Source of the DNA: Acidimicrobiales bacterium
Lineage (GTDB): Bacteria > Actinomycetota > Acidimicrobiia > Acidimicrobiales > Aldehydirespiratoraceae
NCBI GenBank assembly: GCA_029246685.1
Contig: JAQWMR010000016.1
Span: 496,001 to 560,000 of the forward strand
Length of the DNA: 64,000 nucleotides
Direction: 5' to 3'
Below the pieces are notes generated by a model. That model made no database searches, was not told the origin of the DNA, and was given only the letters and a program-made list of their open reading frames with translations. The position numbers and the translations under genes were made by a program. Positions 1-8,961 of this stretch are shown here, piece by piece; the stretch's first letter is position 1; every line of letters starts with the position of its first letter.

Positions 1-652
1 TCGCGAACGCCAACACCCATGAGAGCGCCCGCCGGGGATGGGCCGTCTCGTGCAGTGCGAACACCCCGAGGCTGAACGCCGCCGGCACCCGGTGCAGGAC
101 CACGGCGAGTGCGACAAGCACCGTGAACGCCGTCTCACCGGCGACCGCCGCGGCGCCGATTGCCAACCCGTCCGCGAGCGCGTGGATGGTCAAACCAATC
201 GATAGGACTGACAGTCGGTTCGGATGGTGCACGTGCCCGTGGCCGTGGCCCTCCTCGTGATCGTGGTGCTCCTCGTGGACGTCGTGTCCGACACCGAGTC
301 CCTCGAGCAACAACATGAGGCCGAACCCGGCAAGCACTGCCGCTCCGAGAATGACTGGCTCGTCTGCGAAGAGTGCGGCCTCGTCGTCGTCATGGTCGTC
401 ATGATCCTCTTCCTCGTGATGCGCCTCTTCATCGACGTGCTCAACGTGGCCGTCGTCATCCACCGCACCAGCGGAGACATGGAAGCCTTCGGGGATCACG
501 ATGAGGATCGCGGAGGCAAGCAGTAGGCCGGCCGCGATGCCGGTGAGATCCTGGAGTCGCTCGTCGCTCAGGCGATGCTGTGCCATACGAGGCGCGAGGC
601 CGGCAATCATCGACAGCGCGAAGACGGCACCAGCGAGTAGAGATAGTGACAT
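1..652 (-). CDS. ZIP-family metal transporter (3' end cut by window edge)
   Basis: Likely an inner-membrane ZIP permease importing zinc or another divalent metal. The 217 visible codons start at ATG 652 (MSLSLLAGAVFALSM). They give hydrophobic helices, a long His/Asp/Glu-rich cytoplasmic loop (HHEEEDHDDHDDDE, then HEEHHDHEEGHGHGHVHH), and the helix motifs HALADGLAIGA and LHRVPAAFSLG. These correspond to the metal-site helices of ZIP proteins, although the usual Glu after HRVP is Ala here. The C-terminus lies outside the window. It is divergent from a Fur/Zur-type regulator, with only 47 bases between start codons, which suggests metal-dependent control. Family assignment is firm. The metal is inferred. 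Confidence 0.85.
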   Translation of the reverse strand, partial: MSLSLLAGAVFALSMIAGLAPRMAQHRLSDERLQDLTGIAAGLLLASAILIVIPEGFHVSAGAVDDDGHVEHVDEEAHHEEEDHDDHDDDEAALFADEPVILGAAVLAGFGLMLLLEGLGVGHDVHEEHHDHEEGHGHGHVHHPNRLSVLSIGLTIHALADGLAIGAAAVAGETAFTVLVALAVVLHRVPAAFSLGVFALHETAHPRRALSWVLAFA

Positions 653-665
653 GAAGGGTGAGTCC

Positions 666-688
666 TTGAGAATAAGAACGAGTCTCAA
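666..688. promoter_or_regulatory. Candidate Fur/Zur operator between divergent genes
   Basis: An inverted repeat TTGAGA (666-671) and TCTCAA (683-688) lies in the 47-base gap between the ZIP gene and the regulator. A TATACT hexamer follows at 691-696, just before ATG 700, so the regulator transcript would have little or no leader. That the dyad binds the neighbouring Fur-type protein is inferred from position only. Confidence 0.45.
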
Positions 689-699
689 TATATACTGTC

Positions 700-1135
700 A
701 TGAAGCCGACCACCCACGACGAGATCGAGCGAATGCTCCGGCGCCGACGACCACCGCTACACCGCCGGACGACGGCGCCTGGTCGAGGTGCTCGGCGGCG
801 CGGGCCGCCCGGTGACGATGCCGGATGTCCTCGACGCCGATCCATCGCCTCCGCAGATCTCGACGTACCGCAGCCTCAACGTTCTCGAGCGGGCCGGGGT
901 GATCCGTCGCATCATCACCGGCGGCGAACACGCCTATTTCGAGCTAGCGGAACCACTCCTCGACCACCACCATCACCTGATCTGCATCGACTGCGGGCTC
1001 GTCGAGGACGTCGAGCTCGGCAGCGAGGTCGAGGAGGCCGTCGATCAGACCCTCGCCGCGGCGGCGCGGCGCGCCGGTTTCGCCCCGCACCATCACAGCC
1101 TGGACCTCCACGGCCACTGCTCGGCCTGCGCCTGA
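700..1135 (+). pseudogene. Fur/Zur-family metalloregulator, frameshifted near 741-746
   Basis: A Fur-superfamily repressor, probably zinc-sensing given the divergent ZIP gene. The N-terminus (MKPTTHDEIERMLRRR) reads from ATG 700 in one frame. The continuation (DDHRYTAGRRRLVEVLG, then the winged helix with ISTYRSLNVLERAGVI) is in another frame, so one extra base seems present near 741-746. The rest is typical: HHHHLICIDCG metal motif, first CxxC, and terminal CSAC second CxxC. If the break is real, only a GTG at 788 could start the downstream part, losing much of the DNA-binding domain. A sequencing error is equally possible. Confidence 0.75.
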
Positions 1136-1160
1136 TCCGCTCGCCGTGCTGGAATGGGGC

Positions 1161-3152
1161 ATGACCCGCCGTCACGTCATCTCGGTACTCCTCGTCTTCA
1201 CCCTGATCGCCGTCGGGTGCGGCGACGACGCCGAGCCGGATGCCGCTCCCCCGACCACGACCACGAGCGCGCCCGCCGAGCCGACGACCACAACGGTCGC
1301 GATCGCGCCCGCGCCGACTGCCGGGGCATGCGACGACGCCGATACCACGAACTGCCTGCTGCCGTGGCCGAGCGACCGCTTCACCCGCCCCGACGACGGG
1401 ACAGCGACTGGCCGGCGCATCGATCTGCCGGCCAGCCCCGCGAACGCTGACGGGGTCCCGATCGACGTCACCGAGTGGAACCGCAACGACGGCTTCAGCC
1501 CCGCAGCCATTCCAATGGTCGTGATCCAAGATCTCGATCCGACGGCCTCGGCCCTCGCTCCGGTGACCGATATCGGAGCCTCACTCGCTGCCGATTCGTC
1601 GCTCGTCGTCCTCGATCTCGACACGGGCGAGCGCATCCCGTCCTGGGCCGAACTCGACCAGGACGACCACGCGGCCGGCGAGGCGCCGCTCTTCATCGTG
1701 CCCGCGGTCGCGCTCGCCGAAGGCCATCGCCATGTCGTGGCGTTGCGCGGGCTGGCTACTACCAGCGGCGACGCCGTCGCCCAGTCCGAGGGCTACGCCG
1801 CTCAGTTGGCTGCCCCGGACCCGATCACCGCCGGCCTCGTCGACGGACTCGTCGATGCGGGGCTCGACGCAGCCGAGATGACGGTGGCCTGGTCGTTCAC
1901 GGTCGCTAGCGGCGACTCGCTGTCGGCCCGGCTGCGTCACATGTGGACGGAAACATCGGCAGAGATCGGCGATGGGGCTGTCCCGTTCGAGATCGCCTCC
2001 GCCGAGGCAAGTGGCGCCGGGATCGTGATCAACGGCACCTTCGAAACACCGAACTACCTCACCGGGGACGGGTCGACCGGCTCGGTGATGAACAACGAGG
2101 GCGACCCCGACGGCATCCCGAGTCGCAACGGCACGCTGACCACCGACTTCGTCTGCACCATGCCATCGTCGGCAAACGCCGAGCGCCCAGCGCCGGTCGT
2201 GTTGTACGGCCACGGGCTGCTCGGGTCACGGGGCGAGGCGCTCGGGATCGGCGCAGTCGGCGCGGACGCCGGCATCGGCTTCTGCGCGATCGACTGGATC
2301 GGCATGAGCACGTCCGACATCGGGTCGGTGATCGAGGCGCTCGGCGAGCTGTCCGCGTTCCGGACACAACCGGACCGGATGCAGCAGGGCCACCTGGCGT
2401 GGCTCGTACTCGGCCGACTTCTCGCGAGCGAGCAGGGATTCGTCACCGACCCCGCGTTCCAAGACGCCTCCGGCGGCGGCACGATCGCCCACCACCGGCT
2501 CTCGTTCCTCGGCGCGAGCCAGGGCGGCATTCTCGCCGGTGCCCCATCGGCGCTGGCCACCGACTGGGAGCAGGTGATCCTCGCGGTGCCTGGTCTCGGC
2601 TACAACCTCCTGCTCCCCCGCAGCATCGACTTCGACGAGTTCGCCCCCCTCTTCGGGGAGCACTATCCGGACCCGCTCGACCGGGCCCTCGCCCGCGAGT
2701 TGATGGAGATGCTGTGGGACCGCGGCGAGAACGCCGGCTGGGCGCAGCACCTGACGTCCGACACCTACGACGGCGCACCGCCCAAGAACGTCCTCGTTCT
2801 CGCGGCGTTCGGCGATCACCAGGTCGCCAACGTGAGCACCGACAAGCTCGTGCGCACACTCGGCATCGACCGGGTGGCGCCCACCTTGGAGGATGGTCGG
2901 TCGACCGCAGTCGAACCGTTCTTCGGCATCGACGCGATCACTTCTCTCCCGCACCAGGGATCCGGCTATCTGATGTGGGACTTCGGTACCCCGGCGCCGC
3001 CAACGGACAACATTCCGTCCAGAGAGGGCGAAGACCCGCACGGGAAGCTCTCCGACGTACCCGCGGCGCTGGCCATCGTCGCCGCGTTCATCGAGCCCGA
3101 CGGCGCCATCATCGACGTCTGCGCTGAGCAGCCGTGCCAGACGATCGAGTAG
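1161..3152 (+). CDS. Secreted lipoprotein, alpha/beta-hydrolase (lipase/esterase-like)
   Basis: ATG 1161 is preferred over GTG 1146 because it begins a compact signal peptide (MTRRHVISVLLV) ending in a lipobox (IAVGC). A Thr/Pro/Ala-rich linker (TTTTSAPAEPTTTT) follows, as in actinobacterial surface lipoproteins. The mature part has PVVLYGHGLLG (oxyanion-type loop) and LGASQGG, a GxSxGG nucleophile elbow, both typical of alpha/beta hydrolases. At about 663 residues it resembles large exported lipases of the bacterial virulence-factor lipase type. The substrate is unknown. It ends 10 bases before a TauD gene and may be cotranscribed with it. Confidence 0.7.
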   Translation: MTRRHVISVLLVFTLIAVGCGDDAEPDAAPPTTTTSAPAEPTTTTVAIAPAPTAGACDDADTTNCLLPWPSDRFTRPDDGTATGRRIDLPASPANADGVPIDVTEWNRNDGFSPAAIPMVVIQDLDPTASALAPVTDIGASLAADSSLVVLDLDTGERIPSWAELDQDDHAAGEAPLFIVPAVALAEGHRHVVALRGLATTSGDAVAQSEGYAAQLAAPDPITAGLVDGLVDAGLDAAEMTVAWSFTVASGDSLSARLRHMWTETSAEIGDGAVPFEIASAEASGAGIVINGTFETPNYLTGDGSTGSVMNNEGDPDGIPSRNGTLTTDFVCTMPSSANAERPAPVVLYGHGLLGSRGEALGIGAVGADAGIGFCAIDWIGMSTSDIGSVIEALGELSAFRTQPDRMQQGHLAWLVLGRLLASEQGFVTDPAFQDASGGGTIAHHRLSFLGASQGGILAGAPSALATDWEQVILAVPGLGYNLLLPRSIDFDEFAPLFGEHYPDPLDRALARELMEMLWDRGENAGWAQHLTSDTYDGAPPKNVLVLAAFGDHQVANVSTDKLVRTLGIDRVAPTLEDGRSTAVEPFFGIDAITSLPHQGSGYLMWDFGTPAPPTDNIPSREGEDPHGKLSDVPAALAIVAAFIEPDGAIIDVCAEQPCQTIE

Positions 3153-3162
3153 GACATTGCCA

Positions 3163-4020
3163 ATGGCTCTCGATGTGACCCCCAGCGGACGAACCCTCGG
3201 CGCGACCGCGCGGGGGGTCGACCTACGCGACCTGGATGATGCGGCCGTGGCCGAGATCCGAGTGGCGTGGCTCGAGCACAAGGTGCTGGCGTTTCCGGAT
3301 CAGCCGCTGACCGAGGACGACCTCGAGGCGTTCACGCTTCGCTTCGGGCCGTTCGGCCATGATCCGTTCTTCGAGTCGATCGACACCCATTCACACATCG
3401 CAGCGATCGCGCGAGCGGCCGACGAGACGGCCCCGGTCTTCGCCGAGAGTTGGCACACGGACTGGAGCTTTCAGGTCCATCCGCCCGACGGCACGTGCCT
3501 GTTCGCGAGGATCGTTCCTCCGGTCGGCGGCGACACGCTCTACCTCAATCAGCAAGCCGCGCTGGAAGCGATGCCGGCCGACCTGCGAGCCCGGATCGAC
3601 GGCAAGATCGCGATCCACTCCGCCCGCACCGCCTACTCGCCCGATGGGATGTACGGCGACAGCGACGCCGACGAGGTCCGGGCGATGCGAATCGTCATCA
3701 GCGACGAGGCCTACGACACCCACAACCACCCGCTGGTCCGCATCCACGCGGAGACCGGCGCCGAGACGCTCTACTCCACACTCGGCTACATCATCGGCAT
3801 CGAGGGCATGGATGACGACGACGCCGTCGCGCTGCTCACAGACGTCTACGGCTGGCAGACCCGCGACGAGTTCCAGTACCGACACCACTGGGAGCCGAAC
3901 ATGCTCGTCATGTGGGACAACCGGGTCGTGCTCCACAAGGCCACGGGCGGCTACGACGGCCACGAGCGGCTCTTGCATCGCACCACCATCGGCTACAACG
4001 CCGCGATGGCCGTCCACTAA
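3163..4020 (+). CDS. TauD/TfdA-family Fe(II)/2-oxoglutarate dioxygenase
   Basis: A 285-residue dioxygenase that would oxidise a small substrate using 2-oxoglutarate and O2. The facial triad is visible as H98-x-D100 (WHTDW) and H258 (VLHKA), with the 2-oxoglutarate Arg at R273 (LLHRTTIG). The core motifs VGGDTLY and MLVMWDNRVVLH are typical of the family. ATG 3163 gives the standard N-terminus; an in-frame TTG at 3157 is less likely. The substrate (taurine, alkyl sulfate, aryloxy acid or another) cannot be read from sequence. An alkyl-sulfatase-like gene lies nearby on the opposite strand. Confidence 0.9.
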   Translation: MALDVTPSGRTLGATARGVDLRDLDDAAVAEIRVAWLEHKVLAFPDQPLTEDDLEAFTLRFGPFGHDPFFESIDTHSHIAAIARAADETAPVFAESWHTDWSFQVHPPDGTCLFARIVPPVGGDTLYLNQQAALEAMPADLRARIDGKIAIHSARTAYSPDGMYGDSDADEVRAMRIVISDEAYDTHNHPLVRIHAETGAETLYSTLGYIIGIEGMDDDDAVALLTDVYGWQTRDEFQYRHHWEPNMLVMWDNRVVLHKATGGYDGHERLLHRTTIGYNAAMAVH

Positions 4021-4030
4021 CGATCCAACG

Positions 4031-4954
4031 ATGCCGCACCTCGCGCCACCGCCGATCCTTCTGACCGACGTCCTCGACGAGGTCGGTGACGCGGTCGAGT
4101 TGCTCGCTCGGCATGCGCCGTACACACCGCTCGGCGGCTGGTACAACCCGGGCGCCGACCCGACCGCGAAGACGCGGCCGATGTGGTTCCAGAACGACTG
4201 GGTCCACGACACCTACACCGCGCCCGGGTCCGAGCTGTTCCTTCACCATCCCGACTACATCGAGGCGACCAAGGCGTACTTCGACGCCGAGATCGTCGAG
4301 CCGCACAGCGTCTATGTGAACCATATGATGGCGATCGACAAAGCCGGCCCGTGCCACACGGACAACCCTCGCTTCGCCGGGCGGGATCGGGCCAACACGC
4401 CGATGTGGGTGTTGCGCACCATGTTCTGGTCGGGCCTATTCGACGACGAGGCGATCCCGCAAGCGACCGCCATCTGGTGGCTGAACGATGTCGACGGCGG
4501 GGCGCTGCGTTACTGGCCCGATGGCTGGGACGAGCCGGCCGTCGAGCACGGCGGCCGCATGACCAACACCGCGCTCCTCGGCGACAACCACGGCATGTTC
4601 CACCAGGTCTGCGCGGTCGGCTCGGGCTCCGGTACGCCGCTCGTCTCCCCGAGCGCCGAGCTCGGTCCGGTCGATGTCGCGGGCGGCGACTGGGCGATCA
4701 GCGATCTGGGCGAACAGGTCTTCCGGGCTCCGCTGGACGAGATCCGGGTCAGCGTGCTGTGGAAGGCCGACGTCTTCCGCGACGAGGCCCATCGAGTGCA
4801 GCTGCGGGACCAACCACTCTCACTCGACGCGGTGGCCGAGCGCCTCGGCGCCGACGCGGACCGATTCGACGACCCGGACCACCAGGCCGAGATCGTCGCC
4901 CGCTTCCCTGAGCCCCGCCCGACCGACGCGCTCCCTTCGGTCTACGACCGTTGA
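4031..4954 (+). CDS. Putative Fe(II)/2-oxoglutarate-type oxygenase, unassigned family
   Basis: A 307-residue protein starting 10 bases after the TauD gene, so probably in the same operon. I do not recognise the family with certainty. It contains H109-T-D111 (CHTDNPRF), later His residues (DNHGMFHQV, H187/H191), and an R-x-S element (EIRVSVLWK, R239). That order is what a double-stranded beta-helix 2-oxoglutarate oxygenase needs. The length and Trp-rich segments (TAIWWLNDVDGG, RYWPDGWDEP) suggest a soluble enzyme. It could instead be a cupin-fold protein without oxygenase activity. Confidence 0.55.
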   Translation: MPHLAPPPILLTDVLDEVGDAVELLARHAPYTPLGGWYNPGADPTAKTRPMWFQNDWVHDTYTAPGSELFLHHPDYIEATKAYFDAEIVEPHSVYVNHMMAIDKAGPCHTDNPRFAGRDRANTPMWVLRTMFWSGLFDDEAIPQATAIWWLNDVDGGALRYWPDGWDEPAVEHGGRMTNTALLGDNHGMFHQVCAVGSGSGTPLVSPSAELGPVDVAGGDWAISDLGEQVFRAPLDEIRVSVLWKADVFRDEAHRVQLRDQPLSLDAVAERLGADADRFDDPDHQAEIVARFPEPRPTDALPSVYDR

Positions 4955-4966
4955 ACGGCACTTGTA

Positions 4967-4986
4967 AAAGGGGGTCTGACCCCTCT
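4967..4986. terminator. Hairpin between convergent genes (GGGGTC-T-GACCCC)
   Basis: A 13-base dyad GGGGTCTGACCCC (4971-4983) flanked by AAAAG and TCTT lies in the 39-base gap between convergent genes. It could act as a bidirectional terminator, although the T-tract is weak. The same ten bases GTCTGACCCC recur at 7373-7382, so it may instead be a copy of a small dispersed repeat. Confidence 0.4.
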
Positions 4987-4993
4987 TCCAGGT

Positions 4994-6232
4994 TCAGGGG
5001 AGGGCGGTCCAGCTGGTGGTGCCGTTGTCGAGGAGCCAGGCGCTGCTGCGGTAGCAGGACTTGGAGACGAACGGAGTCACCTCCTTGGCGAGAGCGCGAC
5101 ACAGCTCGGCCTTGAGCTCGCGGGCCTCGACCACCACGGCGTCGTCGCCGGGGGCCAACGCGACCAGGTCGATCACGTGGAGGGCGAGTTGACCGTCGCC
5201 GGCGTCTGCCAGCTCTCGGGCTCGGGCAAGCACCGCAGCCGGGTCGACCGCGGAGAGGACTGCAGCCGCGGCATCAGCTGGCGCAGCCGGGTGGAGCGTG
5301 GTCGGGTTGCGGTCCCACCAGCCGTTCTCCTCACGGTACAGATCGCGCACGATGTAATCGGGTGCCCCGTACAGCGGAGCCATCCACGGCTGGTCGAACA
5401 GCTCGGCGGCGTAGGTCATGTCGGCGAGGATCTCCCACTCCGACATGCCGGCGTTCATGCGCTGCACCACTTCGGCGCGGAGCCACCGCAACGCTTCGGC
5501 AGTCGCGGCCAGCTGCGTCGCGATCTCGTCGCCCTCGACCATCGGGCCGAACTCGGTCAGGAGACGAGCCGGCTGAAGCGCGGCCAGCCGGTCGAGCGTC
5601 TCTGCCCACCGAATCGTGAACCGTTGCGTCCGTAGTGGCGTGCCGATGTTGGGGATCGTGGACCCGGGGGTGGCCGCACCACCGGCGAGCAGCCCATCGT
5701 CGGGAAGCCAGACGGCGAGCGCGTCGTCGACCTCGGACGGCGCCCAGATCACTTCAACACGTCGACTGCCCTCGACCACCGCCGTCCGGTCGGCGAAGGT
5801 CTCGATCGGGTCATGGAGCCGCATCCCGGGCCGGAGCATGTCGATCGGGATCGGCTGCCTCGTCGGGAACTGGACCGACGCCATGCGCAACTGGAGATCC
5901 TCGGTCTCGCGATAGCGGGCGTGGCGCTTCAGAATGTTCTCGTGGCCGACGAGCCGTGCCGGCGGGTCGCCTCGTTCTTCGTTGTGGCGCTGCCACACGT
6001 CGACCGACGCGTTGTAGCCGTTGTGGCCGTGGCTGTAGACGATCGCATGGATGGGCGCGTCGGTCCGTTCCCGCAGCGTCGCCATCATTCCTTCGGCGTG
6101 GCGGTCGCCGCTGCAGTCGAGCAGTACGACTCCCGCGTCGGTGTCGATCGCCAACGAGTTGCCCTGACCGGGCAAAACCCACAGGCCGGGGCCGAGTTCC
6201 TGCCCGGCGAGTTCTCCAACGAGGGTGTCCAT
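4994..6232 (-). CDS. Alkyl-sulfatase-like metallo-beta-lactamase-fold protein, altered metal motif
   Basis: A 412-residue protein starting at ATG 6232, preceded by GGAG. The N-terminal half is an MBL fold (NSLAIDTDAGVVLLDCSGDRH). The C-terminal part (SEWEILADM... GWWDRNPTTLHP) matches the dimerisation and SCP-like regions of SdsA-type linear alkylsulfatases. The expected HxHxDH metal motif reads H68-G-H70-N-G-Y73, so the Asp and third His are replaced. Either it binds one metal, uses other ligands, or no longer hydrolyses sulfate esters. It lies 11 bases downstream of a DUF1214-type gene on the same strand, so they form an operon. Confidence 0.7.
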   Translation of the reverse strand: MDTLVGELAGQELGPGLWVLPGQGNSLAIDTDAGVVLLDCSGDRHAEGMMATLRERTDAPIHAIVYSHGHNGYNASVDVWQRHNEERGDPPARLVGHENILKRHARYRETEDLQLRMASVQFPTRQPIPIDMLRPGMRLHDPIETFADRTAVVEGSRRVEVIWAPSEVDDALAVWLPDDGLLAGGAATPGSTIPNIGTPLRTQRFTIRWAETLDRLAALQPARLLTEFGPMVEGDEIATQLAATAEALRWLRAEVVQRMNAGMSEWEILADMTYAAELFDQPWMAPLYGAPDYIVRDLYREENGWWDRNPTTLHPAAPADAAAAVLSAVDPAAVLARARELADAGDGQLALHVIDLVALAPGDDAVVVEARELKAELCRALAKEVTPFVSKSCYRSSAWLLDNGTTSWTALP

Positions 6233-6243
6233 GGTGTCTCCGA

Positions 6244-7311
6244 TCAAATAGTGATGACGCGGGTGACGATCGGGGGAAGTTCGTCCTCCGGGAGGAGATA
6301 ACGGGCGAGGAGGATCGTCTCTCGCCGCCCTTTCGTATCGAGCCAGTTGCCGGATCCGGGGTCGTCCGGTCCCACGAGCATCCGAACCACACCGTCCGCA
6401 TCGCGCACCGCCTGCGAATCGTTCACGCAGACGGACTGGCCATCGCGGAACTCCGGCGACTCGAGCCACCAGTTGTTCAGATGCACGCTCCAGTAGCGGC
6501 AGGGCGGGGGCGTGAGTCCCAGCTCCAACGCCTCTCCCTCTGCGAGCTGCACGTAGCAGAGCTGGTAGTGGTTGTGCGGCGTGCCGGCCATCTCGGAGAC
6601 GAGCTCGGCAGCCGCTTCGTCCATCTGATTCGGCCGCAACCGCAACTCCTCGGAGAGACGCACGGTTGCGTCGTTGACGAAGCCGAGCCCCATCCCGAGC
6701 AGCGCGAGGGCCGAAACCATTCGGTCCGTCGTGAGTTCCGGTCGATGACCCGTAGCGGGTTCGAGCTGCTCCACCGCGAACGTGGCCTTCACGCCGTTGA
6801 CTCGGTCGTGGGTGTACTCCCGGATGATGACGAAGGCCGCGTCGTCGCCGAGGTCGAGCCAGCTTCCATCGCCTTCGGGTCCACCGACGTCGAGCGTGAA
6901 CGTGCCGTCGGCCGCGATGTCGAGCTCACCGTCGTGTAGGTCCGCAACCACCCGATCGGAAACACCGGCCCGGTACGCCGTGAAGGAGATGTAGGGCGAG
7001 CCGCCCCGTGTCCCGGTCACCCGGTAGCGCCCGCCCTTCGCCACCGAGAACTGGTGGTAGATCGTGTCGGGGCAGTCGGCGAACACCTTGCGCGTCGGCG
7101 ACTCGGCCCAGAACAGCTCCGGCGCCGCGTCGCCCGGAAACTCGATGATCTGCTCTTCGCGATACGCGAGCTGACGGAGGATAAACCGCAAGCCGTCGAG
7201 CCGTTCGATGTCGGTCGGCGCGCCAGTGATCGCATCCTGTCCGAGCGTGGTCAGCTGAGCCGTGAACGCCTCCCAGGCGTCGAGCAGTTCCGATTCGTTC
7301 GTCGCGGACAT
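6244..7311 (-). CDS. DUF1214-type protein
   Basis: A 355-residue protein without signal peptide. The C-terminal third (CRYWSVHLNNWWLESPEF, then GSGNWLDTKGRRETILLARYL) matches the beta-rich DUF1214 module often found with DUF1254. The N-terminal two thirds contains repeated aromatic beta strands (GSPYISFTAYRAG, DDAAFVIIREYTHD). No catalytic motif is recognisable. It is the first gene of the operon with the alkyl-sulfatase-like gene and is divergent from an acyl-CoA ligase, suggesting a shared catabolic role. Confidence 0.7.
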   Translation of the reverse strand: MSATNESELLDAWEAFTAQLTTLGQDAITGAPTDIERLDGLRFILRQLAYREEQIIEFPGDAAPELFWAESPTRKVFADCPDTIYHQFSVAKGGRYRVTGTRGGSPYISFTAYRAGVSDRVVADLHDGELDIAADGTFTLDVGGPEGDGSWLDLGDDAAFVIIREYTHDRVNGVKATFAVEQLEPATGHRPELTTDRMVSALALLGMGLGFVNDATVRLSEELRLRPNQMDEAAAELVSEMAGTPHNHYQLCYVQLAEGEALELGLTPPPCRYWSVHLNNWWLESPEFRDGQSVCVNDSQAVRDADGVVRMLVGPDDPGSGNWLDTKGRRETILLARYLLPEDELPPIVTRVITI

Positions 7312-7363
7312 GGACCTCCCTGGCCGATCGACAACCTAGGCGGCGGGGGTGACGGCCGAAGAA

Positions 7364-7389
7364 TGGACAGGCGTCTGACCCCATGTCCA
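7364..7389. promoter_or_regulatory. Candidate operator with TGGACA/TGTCCA half-sites
   Basis: In the 91-base gap between the divergent DUF1214 and ligase genes, TGGACA (7364-7369) and TGTCCA (7384-7389) form an inverted pair 14 bases apart, enclosing GTCTGACCCC. The half-site matches the arms of the tighter dyad at 21724-21741. Binding by a local TetR protein is inference. Confidence 0.35.
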
Positions 7390-7402
7390 AACTTCGCGAG
7401 GC

Positions 7403-8952
7403 ATGTCTGAGCAAGCAACGTCGACGCAAGCAGGGTCTGAGGAGCGGGAGGCGTTCGCCCTACGAGGCGAGTCGATCGGCTACTACGCCCGCACCACGCC
7501 GGATGCTCCGTCGGTGATCGTCGATGACGAGGTCGTCACCTTCGCGGCGCTCGATCGGCGGGCGAATCAGCTCGTGCGGGCGCTCGCCGAGCGCGGCGTC
7601 GGGCCTGGCTCGTCCGTCGCGATGATGGTCACGAACCGGGTCGAGTTCGTCGAGGCATGGGCCGCCGCAATGCGGGGCGGGTTGCGTCTCACCCCCATCA
7701 ACTGGCATCTGACCGCCACCGAGGCCGGCTACATCGTCGAGAACTGTGAGGCGAGTGCGTTCATCGGCGACGCCGACTCGGCGGGTCGCACCACGCGGCC
7801 GGTGACCACCTCGTGCGGCTCGCGACGGGCGGACCGATCGACGGCTTCGATGACTACCGCGCCGCCGTCGAAGCAGCGCCTACCGACCCCGTCGATGCTC
7901 AGTTGGGCGGGCTCATGCTCTACACCTCCGGCACCACAGGTCATCCCAAAGGTGTCGCCAAGGCTCCCGGCAATGCGGTCGCCGATCTCCTCAACGTGAA
8001 CTTCGTCGAGCCGGGCGACCCATGCCTCATCACCGGGCCGCTGTACCACGCCGCCCCGCTCACCTTCGGGTTGATATTCTCCCTCCAGTGGGGCGCACCG
8101 TTGGTCGTCATGCCGACGTGGGACGCGGCCGAGGCGCTCCGTCTCATCGAGACACACGGCGTCACCCACGTGCACTTCGTGCCGACCATGTTCCACCGGC
8201 TGCTCGCGCTCCCCGACGAGGTCCGGGCGGCTGCCGACGTCAGCTCCCTCACCCGGGTGCACCACGGCGCGGCCCCCTGCCCGGTCCACGTGAAACACGA
8301 GATCATCGAGTGGTTCGGACCGATCATCTACGAGTACTACGCGTCCACCGAGGGCGGCGGCAGCAACGTGGACAGCGAAACGTGGCTCACCCGCCCCGGC
8401 ACCGTGGGTCAACCCGCCGAAGGATCGGTCGTCATCGGGACCGACGCCGCCGAGCCGCTGCCGATCGGGGAGGTCGGGCTGATCTACATTCAGAAGCCCC
8501 CGGTGGAGTTCGAGTACCACGGCGACCCCGAGAAGACGGCGGATACGTTCCGCCTCGATGGCTTTTTCACCTTGGGCGACCTCGGGTACATGGACGAGGA
8601 CGGCTTCCTGTTCCTCACCGACCGCTCATCGAACCTGATCATCTCCGGCGGCGTGAACATCTACCCAGCGGAGATCGATGCTGTCTTGCTCACGCACCCC
8701 GCCGTCGGCGACGGATCGGTCGTCGGCGTGCCCGACGACGAGTGGGGCGAAAGCGTGCTCGCCGTCATCGAGCTGAAGGACGGCTACGCCGCCGGCGACA
8801 CGCTGGCCGACGAGATTCGGGCGCACTGCCGTGAGCAGCTCGCCAGCTTCAAGGTGCCGCGCCGGGTCGAGTTCGTGGACGCGATCCCACGCACCGACGC
8901 GGGCAAGATCAGCCGCCACCTTCTCCGCAAACAGTTCCGGGAGCTGGATTGA
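7403..8952 (+). pseudogene. Acyl-CoA ligase (AMP-dependent synthetase), frameshifted near 7780-7795
   Basis: An ANL-superfamily ligase that would activate a carboxylic acid to its CoA thioester via an acyl-AMP. The N-terminal part (ESIGYYARTTPDAPSVIVDDEV to AGYIVENCEASAFIGD) reads from ATG 7403. The rest (HAAGDHLVRLATGG onward) is in a different frame, so about one base is gained or lost near 7780-7795. Beyond the break all core motifs are intact: P-loop LYTSGTTGHPKGV, YEYYASTEG, and hinge FLTDRSSNLIISGGVNIYP with C-terminal Lys in DAGKISR. A GTG at 7813 could start only the second part. The excellent downstream conservation makes a sequencing error or a very recent mutation plausible. Confidence 0.8.
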
Positions 8953-8961
8953 GGCAGGAAG

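Noticed and set aside
4031..4954. Extension of this gene upstream to 3359 in the same frame
   Set aside because: The upstream part overlaps the confident TauD gene in another frame and has Arg/Ser-rich composition; ATG 4031 starts right after the TauD stop.
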